From NCBI GenBank assembly GCA_000824805.1, contig CCNA01000036.1, positions 1-64,000 on the forward strand: a stretch of 64,000 nucleotides of DNA. The letters are read 5' to 3'. This stretch comes from Mesorhizobium sp. SOD10. Its GTDB lineage: Bacteria > Pseudomonadota > Alphaproteobacteria > Rhizobiales > Rhizobiaceae. Position 1 is the first letter of the stretch, and the number at the start of each line of letters is the position of its first letter. The position numbers and the translations under genes were made by a program. Below the pieces are notes generated by a model. That model was not told where the DNA came from. It did no database searches and saw nothing but the letters and a program-made list of their open reading frames with translations. Positions 52,267 to 62,110 of this stretch are shown here, piece by piece.

Positions 52267-53514
52267 ATGCGCATGCTAGAATTTGATGGACAGCGCTACC
52301 TCGATGGCCGCGCGTCCGATCCGAATGACCTCGGCTGGATGCGCGGTGCGCCGCCACCCGCGCACAAGCGCATCACCTTCGAAAGCGACGCTTTCCTCGA
52401 TTTCCCGCAGCTCCGCTGGTCACTGTCGCACATGCGCGAGCTTGTGCCGACTGTCAACGTGTGGCGTGGGCGGAGCGGGCCTGCGCTGCTCGAACGCAGC
52501 GACAGGACCGCGGAAATCGACGCTCTCACCTTTGCCGACGCGAACGGGCGCGTGCGCCGTTTCGACGAGGCTCTCTACGATACCTATACGGATGGCATCG
52601 TGGTTCTGCATCGCGGGCGCATCGTCTATGAGCGCTATTTTGGTGCGCTCGAGCCGCACCTGCCGCATGCGCTGCACTCGGTTACGAAGTCATATGCGGG
52701 TACCCTCGCCGCGTCGCTAGTACACGAAGGCGTACTCGATGAATCCAAGGAACTCGCGCACTATCTGTCGGAGTTGCGCGGCAGCGCGTTCGAGGACGCG
52801 ACGCTGCGCCAGGTGATGGATATGCAGACGGGCCTCGACTACAACGAAGACTACGCCGATAAACACTCCAGTTTCTGGGCGCATGCTCGCGCCTGCGGCT
52901 GGCGACCTCGGCCGGTCGGCTACGGTGGGCCGCAGACTTTGTGCGATTACCTGTGCACCATCCGCAAAAACGGCGCCCACGGCGAATCCCGGAGCTACAG
53001 GACCGTGAATACTGATGCGCTGGCCTGGGTGATGACCCGCGTGACAGGCCGATCGTTCGAGCAACTGCTGCATGAACGTCTATGGGCCCCGTTGGGCTGC
53101 GAAGAGGACGGATACGTCTTCGTCGATCCCGCCGGCACGGCGATGGCCGGAGCCGGCTTATCGGCAACCGCGCGCGACCTGGCGCGCTTCGGGGAGCTAA
53201 TGCGACGCGAGGGCGAGTGGAACGGAAAACAGTTGATACCTGCGTCATTTGTTGCGGACCTGCAAAGTGGCGGCGCTCCCTCCAAGGGCTATGAGGGGAC
53301 GCAGGGTTACGCTTATCGCAGCCAATGGTGGGTGACACATGACGAGCTGGGCGCGCTTCTGGGCCGAGGCATGCACGGCCAGCTGCTATATGTTGCGCCT
53401 AAGGCGGACATGGTGGTTGCGCGCTTGGCGTCTCATCCCGTCCCCTCCAGCAACGGCAATATCCCGATCACTCTGCCAATGATGCTGAAGCTCGGCCGTA
53501 TCCTGTCCGCGTAG
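52267..53514 (+). CDS. NylB-like serine amidohydrolase (beta-lactamase fold)
   Basis: A 415-residue penicillin-recognising hydrolase close in pattern to 6-aminohexanoate-dimer hydrolase. S138-V-T-K141 is the SxxK nucleophile motif, Y244-x3-N248 (YRTVNTD) the second, and GRGMHGQLLYV the third. VMDMQTGLDYNEDY matches the NylB loop with its substrate-contacting tyrosine. Residues 23-62 (WMRGAPPP...MRELVPTVNVW) also follow NylB. ATG 52267 with GAGGAGCTCGGG upstream is preferred to GTG 52237. Probably opens linear amides or short esters; natural substrate unknown. 181 bases after capA, same strand. Confidence 0.85.
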   Translation: MRMLEFDGQRYLDGRASDPNDLGWMRGAPPPAHKRITFESDAFLDFPQLRWSLSHMRELVPTVNVWRGRSGPALLERSDRTAEIDALTFADANGRVRRFDEALYDTYTDGIVVLHRGRIVYERYFGALEPHLPHALHSVTKSYAGTLAASLVHEGVLDESKELAHYLSELRGSAFEDATLRQVMDMQTGLDYNEDYADKHSSFWAHARACGWRPRPVGYGGPQTLCDYLCTIRKNGAHGESRSYRTVNTDALAWVMTRVTGRSFEQLLHERLWAPLGCEEDGYVFVDPAGTAMAGAGLSATARDLARFGELMRREGEWNGKQLIPASFVADLQSGGAPSKGYEGTQGYAYRSQWWVTHDELGALLGRGMHGQLLYVAPKADMVVARLASHPVPSSNGNIPITLPMMLKLGRILSA

Positions 53515-53739
53515 CCAAAAGGCGAGCAGGCTGGATCTGCGTCTGCTTGGACCTTGACGCATGATCTAAGCCCGCCACCCGGCCCTCTACGCGCTTGACG
53601 GGATTGCGGTCGCGGGCTGCGCCTGCTCGACACCCTCTCCGTTCACCTCTCGGTTGTCTGTGCGTAAATGCGAATTTCCCTGCACGTCGCCGCCGCCCTT
53701 TCAACGACGGTCGCTTTCAAACGGACGCGTCCGGGCCGA

Positions 53740-54122
53740 TCAGGCTGCAGCGGTTTTGGCGAAGTTGAAGGGCAGCAGGTCGTCGATATCAGTATCGACA
53801 GCGCGTTGAGGCAGTTCGGTGAGAAAGTGGCGCAACCATGCGAGCGGCTCGACGCGTGAGGCGCGGCAGGTCAGCACCAAGCTGTAGGCGATGGCGCTGG
53901 CCTTGGCTCCGTCGACGCTGAACAGCCAACTTTTCCGGCCGGTGGCAAAGGTTCTGATATCGCGTTCGAGAAGATTGTTGTCGATCGGCATGTTCCCGTC
54001 TTCGGTGTAGCGCGTCAGATAGTCCCACTGGTTCAGGGTGTAAGACTCGGCGTCGCTGAGCTTGCTGTCAGGCAAGACCTTCGGGGTGATGTCGTCGAGC
54101 CATGCCTTGAGAGCATTGTAAC
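53740..54122 (-). pseudogene. IS66 TnpC, C-terminal part of a broken copy
   Basis: QWDYLTRYTEDGNMPIDNNL, LERDIRTFATGRKSWLFSV, then ALAWLRHFLTEL-like sequence and DIDDLLPFNFAKTAAA. This is the end of an IS66 TnpC whose upstream half resumes at 54476 beyond an inserted segment. Together with 55145-55891 it forms one wrecked IS66 on the minus strand. Confidence 0.85.
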
Positions 54123-54475
54123 CACCCGATTGTCACCGCCTGCCTGACATCGTCGTGATGGCCTATGACACGTGTTTAACGACGTCGTTTGCGACGTGTC
54201 TTGTGCGAGGTTTGCGATGCGTGTCGAGATTCTTGGTGCTGAACGGCGTCGTCGCTGGGGTGATAGGAAGAAGCTCGACATCGTCATGTCGGTTGGAATT
54301 GACGGGGCGACTGTGACTGAGGTTGCCGAGCGGCATGACGTGACGCGGCAGCAGATTTACACCTGGCGACGAGAGCTGAGGAGGAAGAGGCTCTTGTTGC
54401 CGTGGCGGGCCGTGGTCTCGTCACTATGGATGAGGGGCTGCGATCTGAGCCGCAGCTTCAGCGCGTCATAGATGC
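54123..54475 (+). pseudogene. Inserted IS66 end with TnpA fragment
   Basis: Begins GTAACCACCCGATTGTCACC, an IS66-type end, and carries on the plus strand MRVEILGAERRRRWGDRKKL then DATVTEVAERHD-like HTH sequence (IDGATVTEVAERHDVTRQQI) of a TnpA from 54217. It breaks off near 54420. Its orientation is opposite to the IS66 copy it interrupts, so one IS66 landed in another and then decayed. Confidence 0.7.
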
Positions 54476-55069
54476 GGGAGAGATGCTTTTCGCTCGAGGC
54501 GATCACCCAGTGTGGCCCAGTGCGCCTCGGCTGACAGGAACACCGACGCGCTCGAAGGCCTGCGCCAGGCGGTAGAGCGGTGTGTCGTTGACATACTTAT
54601 GAACGAGTGCGAAGGCCAGCGTCGAGGCCGTAGCGATGCTGCCCGGCAAAGGTTGCGTGGGCATCGGCGCGACCAGGACCAGCGTGTTGATCCCGGTAAG
54701 CTCGCAATGACGGCAAGCATATTTGAACCGAACATTTTGCAGGACCTTCGCCTTCACCTCGATATGGAGCTGCTCGGTAACGGTTTCGCCCATGCAATGC
54801 ATCTGGCCCGCGCGGCAAGGACACACCTTCTGATCGTCGGGAAGATCATACCTTGCGGCCGCGCTTCTTTCCGGTCTTGCTTTCGACCACTGGCAATCCA
54901 GTATCCGGAAGGTCGGAGACATCGTCATCTTCGCCGTCGGCGTCATCCTCATCCGCGGCCTGTACTGCTTCATTGAACAGACGATCAACGTGCCTTGCAA
55001 TCTCCGGCGCAAAACGATGCAGCCGCGTAAGCGCCTAGCTCTTCCTGAGTTTGACCACCCGTTCAGCGA
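54476..55069 (-). pseudogene. IS66 TnpC, N-terminal part of a broken copy
   Basis: VCPCRAGQMHCMGETVTEQL, HIEVKAKVLQNVRFKYACRH and SIATASTLAFALVHKYVNDT, PLYRLAQAFERVGVPVSRG are the zinc-finger and N-core blocks of TnpC. Frames change around 54870, and it stops where the inserted segment begins. Confidence 0.82.
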
Positions 55070-55144
55070 GTTGACGGTTCTCCGCCTGCAGCGCCGCAAC
55101 GCGCGCCGTCAACTCTTCAACAGTTGGTTCGCCGGGTCGGTTCA

Positions 55145-55480
55145 TCAGATTTTTGAATCGAAAGCACGCCGCCGCGCCAACCGCTCAATTCGAGAGCCTC
55201 AACCGGCAACCTGGTATTGCCGCACCGGATGGCGGACCATCGCATCGATATCGATGCGTCGAGGATCCAATGCAATTGCTCGGTCAGCCGCTTCACGACC
55301 AGCACGAAGCCCGATCGATCGAAGAACAAGAGCTTTATCCGGTCGCGACGGCGATTGCAGGCACGCGGCACAACGGATCGAGCGCCATCGTCTCTTGGAC
55401 CAGAACCGCAAGGCTGTTGACCCCGGCCCGGAAGTCGATCGGCGCGCGGTGCAGGTAGACTTCAGGCCGGCGCCCGTCTG
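55145..55480 (-). pseudogene. IS66 TnpB remnant
   Basis: VQTGAGLKVYLHRAPIDFR-type sequence in mixed frames and RACNRRRDRIKLLFFDRSGF, VLVVKRLTEQLHWI identify TnpB, the small IS66 accessory protein. Frameshifted. Confidence 0.75.
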
Positions 55481-55891
55481 AACATGACCCAGCGCTCCGA
55501 TGATCGCCGTCAACGCATCCACATCACTGCATTCCAGCGTCAGCTTCAAGCCGTTCGGCAGCGACGCGCTCATCTTGGCTGGAGAGGAAAAAGATGCAGC
55601 CCTTTTGAATCTCGACCCACGCACTTCATCACAGGTCGCCGGCAAGTCCACCGCAGCCATGCTCCTCTGTCGCGGCAGAGCCCGATCGGCCGCACTTTCA
55701 ATCTGAACCGGGATGAACGCCGGTGGCGAGGACGGCGGGAGGGATTGGGATTCCCTGCGCTTCTTTATCCACTTCCGAAGAAGGTTCGCATTCTCGCCAT
55801 GTTCGAGCGCAAGCCTCGATACCGAAACGCCAGGCTCAACGCAGGCCGCGACAAGACGGTCCTTCGATGCAGGGTCGCAGCGGCGTCGCAT
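55475..55891 (-). pseudogene. IS66 TnpA remnant
   Basis: MRRRCDPASKDRLVAACVEP, GVSVSRLALEHGENANLLRK and LPNGLKLTLECSDVDALTAI are a TnpA of IS66 with its HTH. It runs on into tnpB sequence without the natural stop, so it is not a normal gene. Confidence 0.75.
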
Positions 55892-56284
55892 GTTCGACCG
55901 ACAAGTCTAACCCCCAGTTTCTGCTCATCTTCTTCCATAACTTGGTGTCCACCTATTTTGGTGGAGACCTCAAGCATCACACACTCAATGTAAAAGGTGC
56001 GGGGAAATTCGCGCTTACGTCTGTACGGCTTCTCCGCTCCTTGATAATGAGCACAAATATTGTTGCTGGCTCGTATCGCAAGTGCGACCGACCACTGGCT
56101 TTGAAAGGCGCGAAGCGGTTCCTGACGCGCACATGAACGGCGCTCGATTTCCGTCTTCGCTGCACGCCGCCCGGAAAACGTAACTTTCGCGCGAGTTACA
56201 GCCGACTTCCCAGCTGGTCAAACGAGATACGAGGGCTGACGACAACCCAGGCCGCTTCGTGCGGTCCACATTTCAAAAGCCGAT
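55892..56284. other. Intergenic region ahead of the D-aminopeptidase-like gene
   Basis: No gene is supported. The left part probably is the outer end of the broken IS66; the right part holds the promoter of the downstream hydrolase. The shared motif starts at 56285. Confidence 0.4.
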
Positions 56285-56298
56285 GCATTTTGGCGCAA
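56285..56298. promoter_or_regulatory. Motif shared with importer 3 upstream region
   Basis: GCATTTTGGCGCAA, identical to 45013-45026, with ATTTCA 15 bases before it. See that entry for the two possible explanations. Confidence 0.35.
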
Positions 56299-56366
56299 TA
56301 CTACATTGCCCATGTGTCATATCGTCCAGAAGGACGTACACCATCACCACAGAGGGAACGACGGTC

Positions 56367-57923
56367 ATGACGAAGGCACCCGCCGATTTTGCCAGGCGCG
56401 TCGACACATTGTTCAGCGAGTTCAACGGGACGGATATGCCTGGCGTTGTCGTCGCGGTGACCGAGAACGGCCGGGAGATCTTCGCCAATGCCTATGGTCT
56501 GGCAAACATCAACGACGACGTGCCGATGGGGCGCAAGACCATCATCCGCATTGGCTCGCAGAGCAAGCAGTTCGCCGTGTCGGTGATCCTGATGCTGGAG
56601 GCAGAAGGCAAGCTCAGCCTGGAAGACGAGGTGCAGAAGCACCTGACCTATGTGCCTCGGCTCGAGTACCCGGTCACGCTCAGGCACCTGGCCTCCAACA
56701 CCAGCGGCTACCGCGACCATCTGGAAAGCATGAGCATTGGCGGCCTGTCGATCTTCGCGCCGTCAGATCGCCAGACCGTCCGAGACGTCATTGCCAGGCA
56801 GGATGCGCTCAACTTCAAGCCCGGCAGTGCGATGACCTATTCGAATGCCGGCTTCTTCATGCTGTCCGAGATTGTTGAGCAGATCGAGGGCGCGACCTTC
56901 AATGAGGTGCTGCGCAAGCGCATCACTGGCCCGCTCGCCATGGATGACACCTCGCTTATGTTGCGCGACGGCTCGGTGATGAAAAGGCTGGCCGCGCACT
57001 ATACCAAGCAGCCTGACGGCTGGATTCAGCTGGCTTGGGGAATTGAATTCGGCGGCGAAGGAGGCATGGTTTCGACGCTCGATGATATGGTGGTTTGGCA
57101 GCAGAACTTGATCGACCCCAAAGTTGGCACACAGCAAATGTATAGGCGAATGGCGATGCCCTGCGTCTTCGACAATGGCGCGACAGGCTTCTATGGGCTT
57201 GGGTTGGTGACGGACGTTTATCGCGGACGCCGAGCGGTCGGCCACGGCGGCTCGGTTGCCGGCGGCCTTTCGCACTCAATGCGATTCATCGACGACGGGT
57301 TAGGCATAGTCATTATCGCCAACAACGACCAGGTCGCCGCCTTCGCGGTCGCCCGCCGCATCGCCGACATCTATTTCGGCGAGGCCGCGCCCGCGCCGAT
57401 CGAACTTGCTCCCGGCCGCTACCGGCAGGAAAACGGTCCAGACGTGTTCGAGATCGTCGCAAAGGATGGCGTGACGACCTTCCTTAGTTCCGATGGTGTG
57501 AGCGGTTTCGATTTCGGCCATTCAGGCGGCGCGAAACCCGAGAGCGCCATCACCGACCTGGTTCTCAGTCCGCGGCCGGACGGCAAGATCGATGGCACGT
57601 TCTGCGGCACGCCGAGGGTCTACATACCCCTGATAGCAGACGCCAGCGCCGTCGCTCCTCTCACCGGACGTTACACCAACAAGGCGCAGGGACTTGAGGT
57701 GGAGATCGCTGGAGATGCGCAGCGTGGCATGTTCCATCTGCGCTCCGATCTCGGCGCAATGAACGCGCCCATCGTCGCAGCGGACAGCGATCTCTGGTTA
57801 CTGCTCCAGCCCCGCACCGAGATGCATCCTGACCTGGCATGGAAGGCGACGCTGAGCATCACCGCTGACGGTTTCGAGGTCAACTCGGACCGCGTCAAGA
57901 AATGGCACTTCACGCGTGCCTGA
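56367..57923 (+). CDS. D-aminopeptidase-like serine hydrolase
   Basis: A 518-residue penicillin-recognising enzyme with the size and layout of the Ochrobactrum D-aminopeptidase: a beta-lactamase-fold catalytic domain (1-~335) and two C-terminal beta-barrel domains. S64-Q-S-K67 matches SxxK, Y158-S-N160 the YxN motif, and HGGS at about 293 the third motif. D-aminopeptidases release N-terminal D-residues from peptides or amides. ATG 56367 (MTKAPADFARR) follows AGAGGGAACG and is preferred to 56259. Esterase or DD-peptidase activity cannot be excluded. Stands alone between IS66 copies. Confidence 0.85.
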   Translation: MTKAPADFARRVDTLFSEFNGTDMPGVVVAVTENGREIFANAYGLANINDDVPMGRKTIIRIGSQSKQFAVSVILMLEAEGKLSLEDEVQKHLTYVPRLEYPVTLRHLASNTSGYRDHLESMSIGGLSIFAPSDRQTVRDVIARQDALNFKPGSAMTYSNAGFFMLSEIVEQIEGATFNEVLRKRITGPLAMDDTSLMLRDGSVMKRLAAHYTKQPDGWIQLAWGIEFGGEGGMVSTLDDMVVWQQNLIDPKVGTQQMYRRMAMPCVFDNGATGFYGLGLVTDVYRGRRAVGHGGSVAGGLSHSMRFIDDGLGIVIIANNDQVAAFAVARRIADIYFGEAAPAPIELAPGRYRQENGPDVFEIVAKDGVTTFLSSDGVSGFDFGHSGGAKPESAITDLVLSPRPDGKIDGTFCGTPRVYIPLIADASAVAPLTGRYTNKAQGLEVEIAGDAQRGMFHLRSDLGAMNAPIVAADSDLWLLLQPRTEMHPDLAWKATLSITADGFEVNSDRVKKWHFTRA

Positions 57924-58067
57924 GAGACAAGAAACAGGAAGATTCATTATGTTCCTTGAAGAACTCATGCCCACGGAATTTAAATACTAACGCTCTTTTC
58001 TTGCTGATGCCGTCCTGGGCTCTGTCCCAACCGGTAAGCGGAACATGGCATGGGGAACGCTCCTCAG

Positions 58068-58195
58068 CTATGAAGGAGCACGTGATGTTCAAGTGCGGTC
58101 AGTTCGACCAGTGGTGATCCTCCTGTGTGTGCGCTGGTACCTGGCTTACAATCTGAGCCGGCGCGATCTGGAAGAGATGATGGCCGCGAGGCGCC
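58068..58195 (+). pseudogene. N-terminal fragment of a second IS6-type transposase
   Basis: MFKCGQFDQ and, one base out of frame, VILLCVRWYLAYNLSRRDLE, EMMA: the start of an IS6-type enzyme of another subgroup than those at 5.4-22 kb. It ends at the IS66 border. Confidence 0.7.
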
Positions 58196-58398
58196 TCGCG
58201 GACCGCCATCGTCAGGGCGATCTCTTGCGTCATCCAGACCGCAATCAGCGCCAGGCTGCCATCCGGTTGCCGCCCAACATAAGCAGGCTCTCTCCGCAAT
58301 AACAATGGCGGCCTGTGACGAAAATCTCGTACCCATCCGGTGAAGACCGCAGGCGTGCGTATCCGGCGGCCATGAGCACCTGAGAACCGGTGCTGGGG

Positions 58399-58632
58399 TC
58401 AAGCTTTCGACGGTGAGACTCGATGATATTCTTCGAGGAGGAGTTTGACCTCCTCGATGCCTTCATCGGTGAAGGCCAGGACCCCGTCGTCATCGTTGGC
58501 GCCGTACACCCAGATGACGCCATCCTCGGGCTCGAGACCGAGGGTCAGGTCCTGGATGAGCGCTTCGCTGACGCCGAGGTCCCTGGCGACACGTTCGACG
58601 GTGGAGACGTGATGCACCTTATTGCGCTGCAT
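58399..58632 (-). CDS. Small IS66-associated protein, unknown function
   Basis: A 77-residue acidic protein (MQRNKVHHVSTVERVARDLG, IWVYGANDDDGVLAFTDEGI). I recall similar short genes after tnpC in rhizobial IS66 elements; no activity is known to me. The start lies 2 bases after the tnpC stop, so it is co-transcribed and probably coupled. The longer frame from 58683 overlaps tnpC and is less likely. Confidence 0.65.
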   Translation of the reverse strand: MQRNKVHHVSTVERVARDLGVSEALIQDLTLGLEPEDGVIWVYGANDDDGVLAFTDEGIEEVKLLLEEYHRVSPSKA

Positions 58633-58634
58633 GA

Positions 58635-60311
58635 TCAGGCCGCCGCTGGTTGGGTCCGCAGTTTTGCCGATCGCCAATTCCACGGCAGCAAATCATCGAT
58701 CCGCTGTGCTGGGTGGGCCGCGATGCGCGCCAGGATATCGGCGAGCCAGGCCTGAGGGTCAATGTCATTCAACTTGGCGCTGGCGATCAGGCTGTAGAGA
58801 ACGGCAGCGCGCTGTCCGCCGCGATCGGACCCGCAGAACAGCCAGGACTTTCTGCCGAGAGCGATGCCGCGCAGGGCTCGCTCGGCTGCATTGTTCGATA
58901 GGCAAATGCGCCCATCGTCGAGGAACCGGGTGAAGGACGACCAGCGGCGCAGCATGTAATTGAAGGCGTTGCTCAGATCGTGTCCGCGCGAGAGCTTGTC
59001 GCGCGTCTCGATCATCCAGCGCTCGAGCTCGGTGACCAGTGGCACGCTCCGCTCCTGGCGCACGGCGTGGCGTTGGGCCGGTGACAGGCCGTTGATCTCG
59101 CGCTCGATATCGAACAGGGCATCGATGCGCTTCACGGCTTCAACCGCCAGCGGATAGACTAGGTTGGGCTTGTCGCCGCGCGCCTTCTTGCGCGCCGCCG
59201 CTTCGATATCGGCCAGCTCGAACACTTTGCGCCGGCTGTGGGCCCAGCAGCTGGCTTCCAGAACAGGCGCTGGCTGACGACCCGTCGCATAGAGATCGCC
59301 ATAACCGCCAAAGGCATCGGCCTGCAGAATGCCGCTCCAGCCGGCAAGATGCGCCGCGGGATGTTCCCCTCGACGATCGCGGGAATAATAGAACACCGCC
59401 GCCGGCGGATCGGTGCCGCCGAACGGTCGGTCATCGCGCACATAGGTCCATAATCGGCCCGTATCGGTCTTGCCCTTGGCAAGGACCGGCACCGTCGTGT
59501 CGTCGCCGTGCAGACGTGAAGCGGCCAGCACATGGGCTTCGAGCCGCTTGAACAGCGGCATCAGCGCCGCGGCGCCGGCGCCGACCTGGTCGGCGAGCGT
59601 CGACAGGCTGAGCGGCACGCCTTCGCGGGCATAGCGTTCAGCCTGGCGGTTGAGCGGCTGATGCTGGCCGAACTTCTCGAACAGGATCATCGCCAGCAGG
59701 CCGGGACCGGCCCAGCCGCGCGGGGTGGCGTGGAACGGCGCCGGAGCCTGGCTGATCGACTCACAGTCGCGGCAGGTGAACTTCTCCCGCACGTGTTGGA
59801 TCACCTTCCATTGCCGCGGCACAACCTCCAGCGTCTCGGTGATATCCTCGCCCAGCTTGCGCAGCCGATGACCGCCGCAGCAGTGGCAAGCGGCCGGCGC
59901 CGGCTCGACCACGCGTTCGCGCGGCAGATGCTCGGGAAATGGTTGGCGCGCCGGTCGTTTGCGCACGTAAGGCGCCACCTCGGAGGTCCGGGCCGCGGCC
60001 TGTTCGGCGGCAATCTCGTCTTCGGTCGCCGTGCTCTCGAGTTCCTCGAAGGTGAGCTCCATCTGCTCGTGCAGACGGGCGGAACGTTCAGAACTCTGAC
60101 CATGCAGCGCCCGCTGCAGCTTCCGGATCGTCAGATCCTGGTGGGTGATCAGCGCCGCATCATCCGATGCCTTGGCCCTGGCGACCGCCAGTTCGGCCTC
60201 GACCAGCGCAGCGCGCGCGGCCTCGTCTTCGGCTCTGGCCAGCGCCGCGGTCAGCGCTGCTCTCAGCGCGCCGATATCGTCCGGAACAGCATCCTGGGCG
60301 GTGGCAACCAT
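58635..60311 (-). CDS. tnpC: IS66 transposase TnpC, intact
   Basis: A 558-residue DDE transposase. An N-terminal leucine-zipper-like helical part (ALRAALTAALARAEDEAARA) is followed by the zinc-binding CHCCGGHRLRKLGEDITE and CRDCESI, the core with SRLHGDDTTVPVLAKGKT (first Asp), GILQADAFGGYGDLY (second Asp), LSNNAAERALRGIALGRKSW (Glu) and the C-terminal DIDPQAWLADILARIAAHPA. No break seen. Confidence 0.94.
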   Translation of the reverse strand: MVATAQDAVPDDIGALRAALTAALARAEDEAARAALVEAELAVARAKASDDAALITHQDLTIRKLQRALHGQSSERSARLHEQMELTFEELESTATEDEIAAEQAAARTSEVAPYVRKRPARQPFPEHLPRERVVEPAPAACHCCGGHRLRKLGEDITETLEVVPRQWKVIQHVREKFTCRDCESISQAPAPFHATPRGWAGPGLLAMILFEKFGQHQPLNRQAERYAREGVPLSLSTLADQVGAGAAALMPLFKRLEAHVLAASRLHGDDTTVPVLAKGKTDTGRLWTYVRDDRPFGGTDPPAAVFYYSRDRRGEHPAAHLAGWSGILQADAFGGYGDLYATGRQPAPVLEASCWAHSRRKVFELADIEAAARKKARGDKPNLVYPLAVEAVKRIDALFDIEREINGLSPAQRHAVRQERSVPLVTELERWMIETRDKLSRGHDLSNAFNYMLRRWSSFTRFLDDGRICLSNNAAERALRGIALGRKSWLFCGSDRGGQRAAVLYSLIASAKLNDIDPQAWLADILARIAAHPAQRIDDLLPWNWRSAKLRTQPAAA

Positions 60312-60377
60312 GTCTTGGAGTGAATCATAAAACGCGTCCGCTGACTCGCGGAAAATGGCGCAAACTCAAAGAAAAAC

Positions 60378-60725
60378 TCAGCCCGCGCGCTCAGGGCGGA
60401 AGGTGTGACGGGGGTTGCGCCAATCGATCCCGTCGAGCATGTAGGCGAGCTGCGCCGGTGATATGGAAACGGTGCCGTCCGCCGGCGACGGCCATAGAAA
60501 CCGGCCCTTCTCGAGCCGTTTTGCATACAGCGACATGCCGAGCCCATCATGCCAGATAATCTTGATCAGATTGCCGCTGCGGCCGCGGAAGACATAAAGA
60601 TCGCCGGCATGCGGATCCCGGCCCAACGTCTCCTGAACCTGTAGAGCGAGGCCCTGCATCCCGCGACGCATATCGGTCCGGCCGACCGCCAACCAGATCC
60701 GCACCTGGCTCGGAACCGGGATCAT
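60378..60725 (-). CDS. tnpB: IS66 accessory protein TnpB
   Basis: A 115-residue IS66 Orf2-like protein: RIWLAVGRTDMRRGMQGLAL, LYVFRGRSGNLIKIIWHDGL, GMSLYAKRLEKGRFLWP. Its ATG overlaps the tnpA stop (ATGA). Needed for IS66 transposition; role unclear. Confidence 0.93.
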   Translation of the reverse strand: MIPVPSQVRIWLAVGRTDMRRGMQGLALQVQETLGRDPHAGDLYVFRGRSGNLIKIIWHDGLGMSLYAKRLEKGRFLWPSPADGTVSISPAQLAYMLDGIDWRNPRHTFRPERAG

Positions 60726-61074
60726 GAAACGCCCAGCGCCTTCACCATCGCCGCCGCCAGTGTCGGCGGCGTGGTCAGCGGAATCCGCAGCCGCACCTTG
60801 CCGGCGATCTCCAGCTCGATCACCGCTGGTGGCGCCGCCGGCAACGAAGCGGCCACAGGCTCATCGGGAACCATGACAACTCGGCAAAGCCCGTCTCGCG
60901 GGCTCTCATCGTGCGGCGCCACTTATAGATCAGGCTGGTCGCGACATCGTACTGACGCGCCACCGCCGCAACCGTGGACCCGGGCGCCAATGCCGCGGCC
61001 AGTATCCGGCACTGATCCTCTTCACTCCAACGACGACGACGCTCCGGCCCGGTCAATAACGTCATCTGGCTCAT
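60722..61074 (-). pseudogene. tnpA: IS66 TnpA, one frameshift
   Basis: MSQMTLLTGPERRRRWSEED and the HTH VAAVARQYDVATSLIYKWRR are in the first frame. Near 60873 a base is missing, and VMVPDEPVAASLPAAPPAVI, ELEIAGKVRLRIPLTTPPTL complete the protein in the next frame to the stop at 60722-60724. IS66 needs TnpA, so this copy is probably immobile unless the frameshift is programmed or a sequencing error. Confidence 0.85.
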
Positions 61075-62038
61075 GCTGTGCTGCTAACCACGCTCGTAAG
61101 GACGACCTTAAGAGCGCAGCCTCGCTACCATGCCATGCTCGCGCAAGGCGGCCCTCGCCGGAGGCGTACAAAATCTCTCGCCCGCACGCGGATGAAAAGC
61201 GTAACGGACAATCTTCTTTCCTTCGCCACCCTGATAACGGGCATTATGAACCCAGTCCGCCTGGCGGCGCAAAGCCCCATCTGTCAGTCGGCCTAGGGAC
61301 ACGCGCCATCGAACTGGGCTTCTCGGTCCTATTGTCGTTTTGACGGTAAGCGATGCGCCAAGGCGCCTTTCCTGAATCGTCTTGGTGGTTGATTACGTCG
61401 CCCGTTGGTTGGTACTCCGGCGGAGATCAGTCGTGGTCGTAGTGGGTGAAGTAGTGAAGTTCGCGGAGGGCGGGGATGACTAGGGCGTTATCCTTAGGCC
61501 TCGTGCTCGATGAAGTGCGCCGTCTGGGGGCCTGGCCTGGGTTGCCGAGGACGGGCCGCCCCTTCTTGTCGACACAGCAGATCAGGATCGGCAGTTCGGG
61601 GAGGCCGCCGTTCCCGATGGCGTCAGGCGGACTTTCGAGCGCCGGATTGGCCGGCCATAGACCGCCTCGTGCACCACCCCACCATCATCGAGATGAGCGG
61701 TGAGAGCTATCGGAAGCGAGCCGCCTTCGCCCGCGGCGCCGGCACGCAAAACCTCAATGACGAACCAGACGACCCGCCCGTCATCGTAATTGCCGCTGAC
61801 GAAAATCGCGCGCCGCAGATCCGCGGCCGACGCCAGCCCGCACAATGCCGCGACGACTACACTCCGATAATTCTCGCTGGCCAGTTGCCAGATAACCCAC
61901 CCCGGTGATGCCCAAATCACACCACTCGGCGCCCCCTCCCACCGGACATCGTAATCGCCGCCGGACCGGTTTCCATAATTGCCGCGCTACAGTTTCCCGG
62001 ACGCGGTGACAAGCCGGGGCCACCTGCGCTGGTGCCTA
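61075..62038. other. Long stretch without a supported gene
   Basis: No clear gene. On the minus strand near 61160-61250, VHNARYQGGEGKKIVRYAFH then PRAGERF resembles a short IS-associated DUF5372-like fragment. A minus frame at 61582-61920 is long (112 codons) but has no recognised homology. The sequence is probably old mobile-element debris. Confidence 0.4.
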
Positions 62039-62061
62039 GGGTAAGGGTAAGGGTAAGGGTA
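62039..62061. repeat. GGGTAA hexamer microsatellite, 3.8 copies
   Basis: Three perfect GGGTAA units followed by GGGTA. Not a cyclic form of the TTAGGG telomere unit. A local slippage product with no evident role. Confidence 0.85.
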
Positions 62062-62093
62062 TCGAAACTATTCGCCAAGCTTGTGTGCGTCAA

Positions 62094-62110
62094 GTTCTGC
62101 AAAAGGGGCG
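62094..62110. repeat. 17-bp direct repeat, left flank of ISNCY element
   Basis: GTTCTGCAAAAGGGGCG, identical to 63448-63464, directly outside the element end: target duplication. Confidence 0.88.

Noticed and set aside
58245..58523. 92-codon minus frame left of the IS66
   Set aside because: It overlaps the small IS66-associated gene in another frame and has no recognised homology.
62039..62061. Telomere-like repeat
   Set aside because: GGGTAA is not a cyclic form of TTAGGG, there are fewer than four copies, and it lies in bacterial IS debris.
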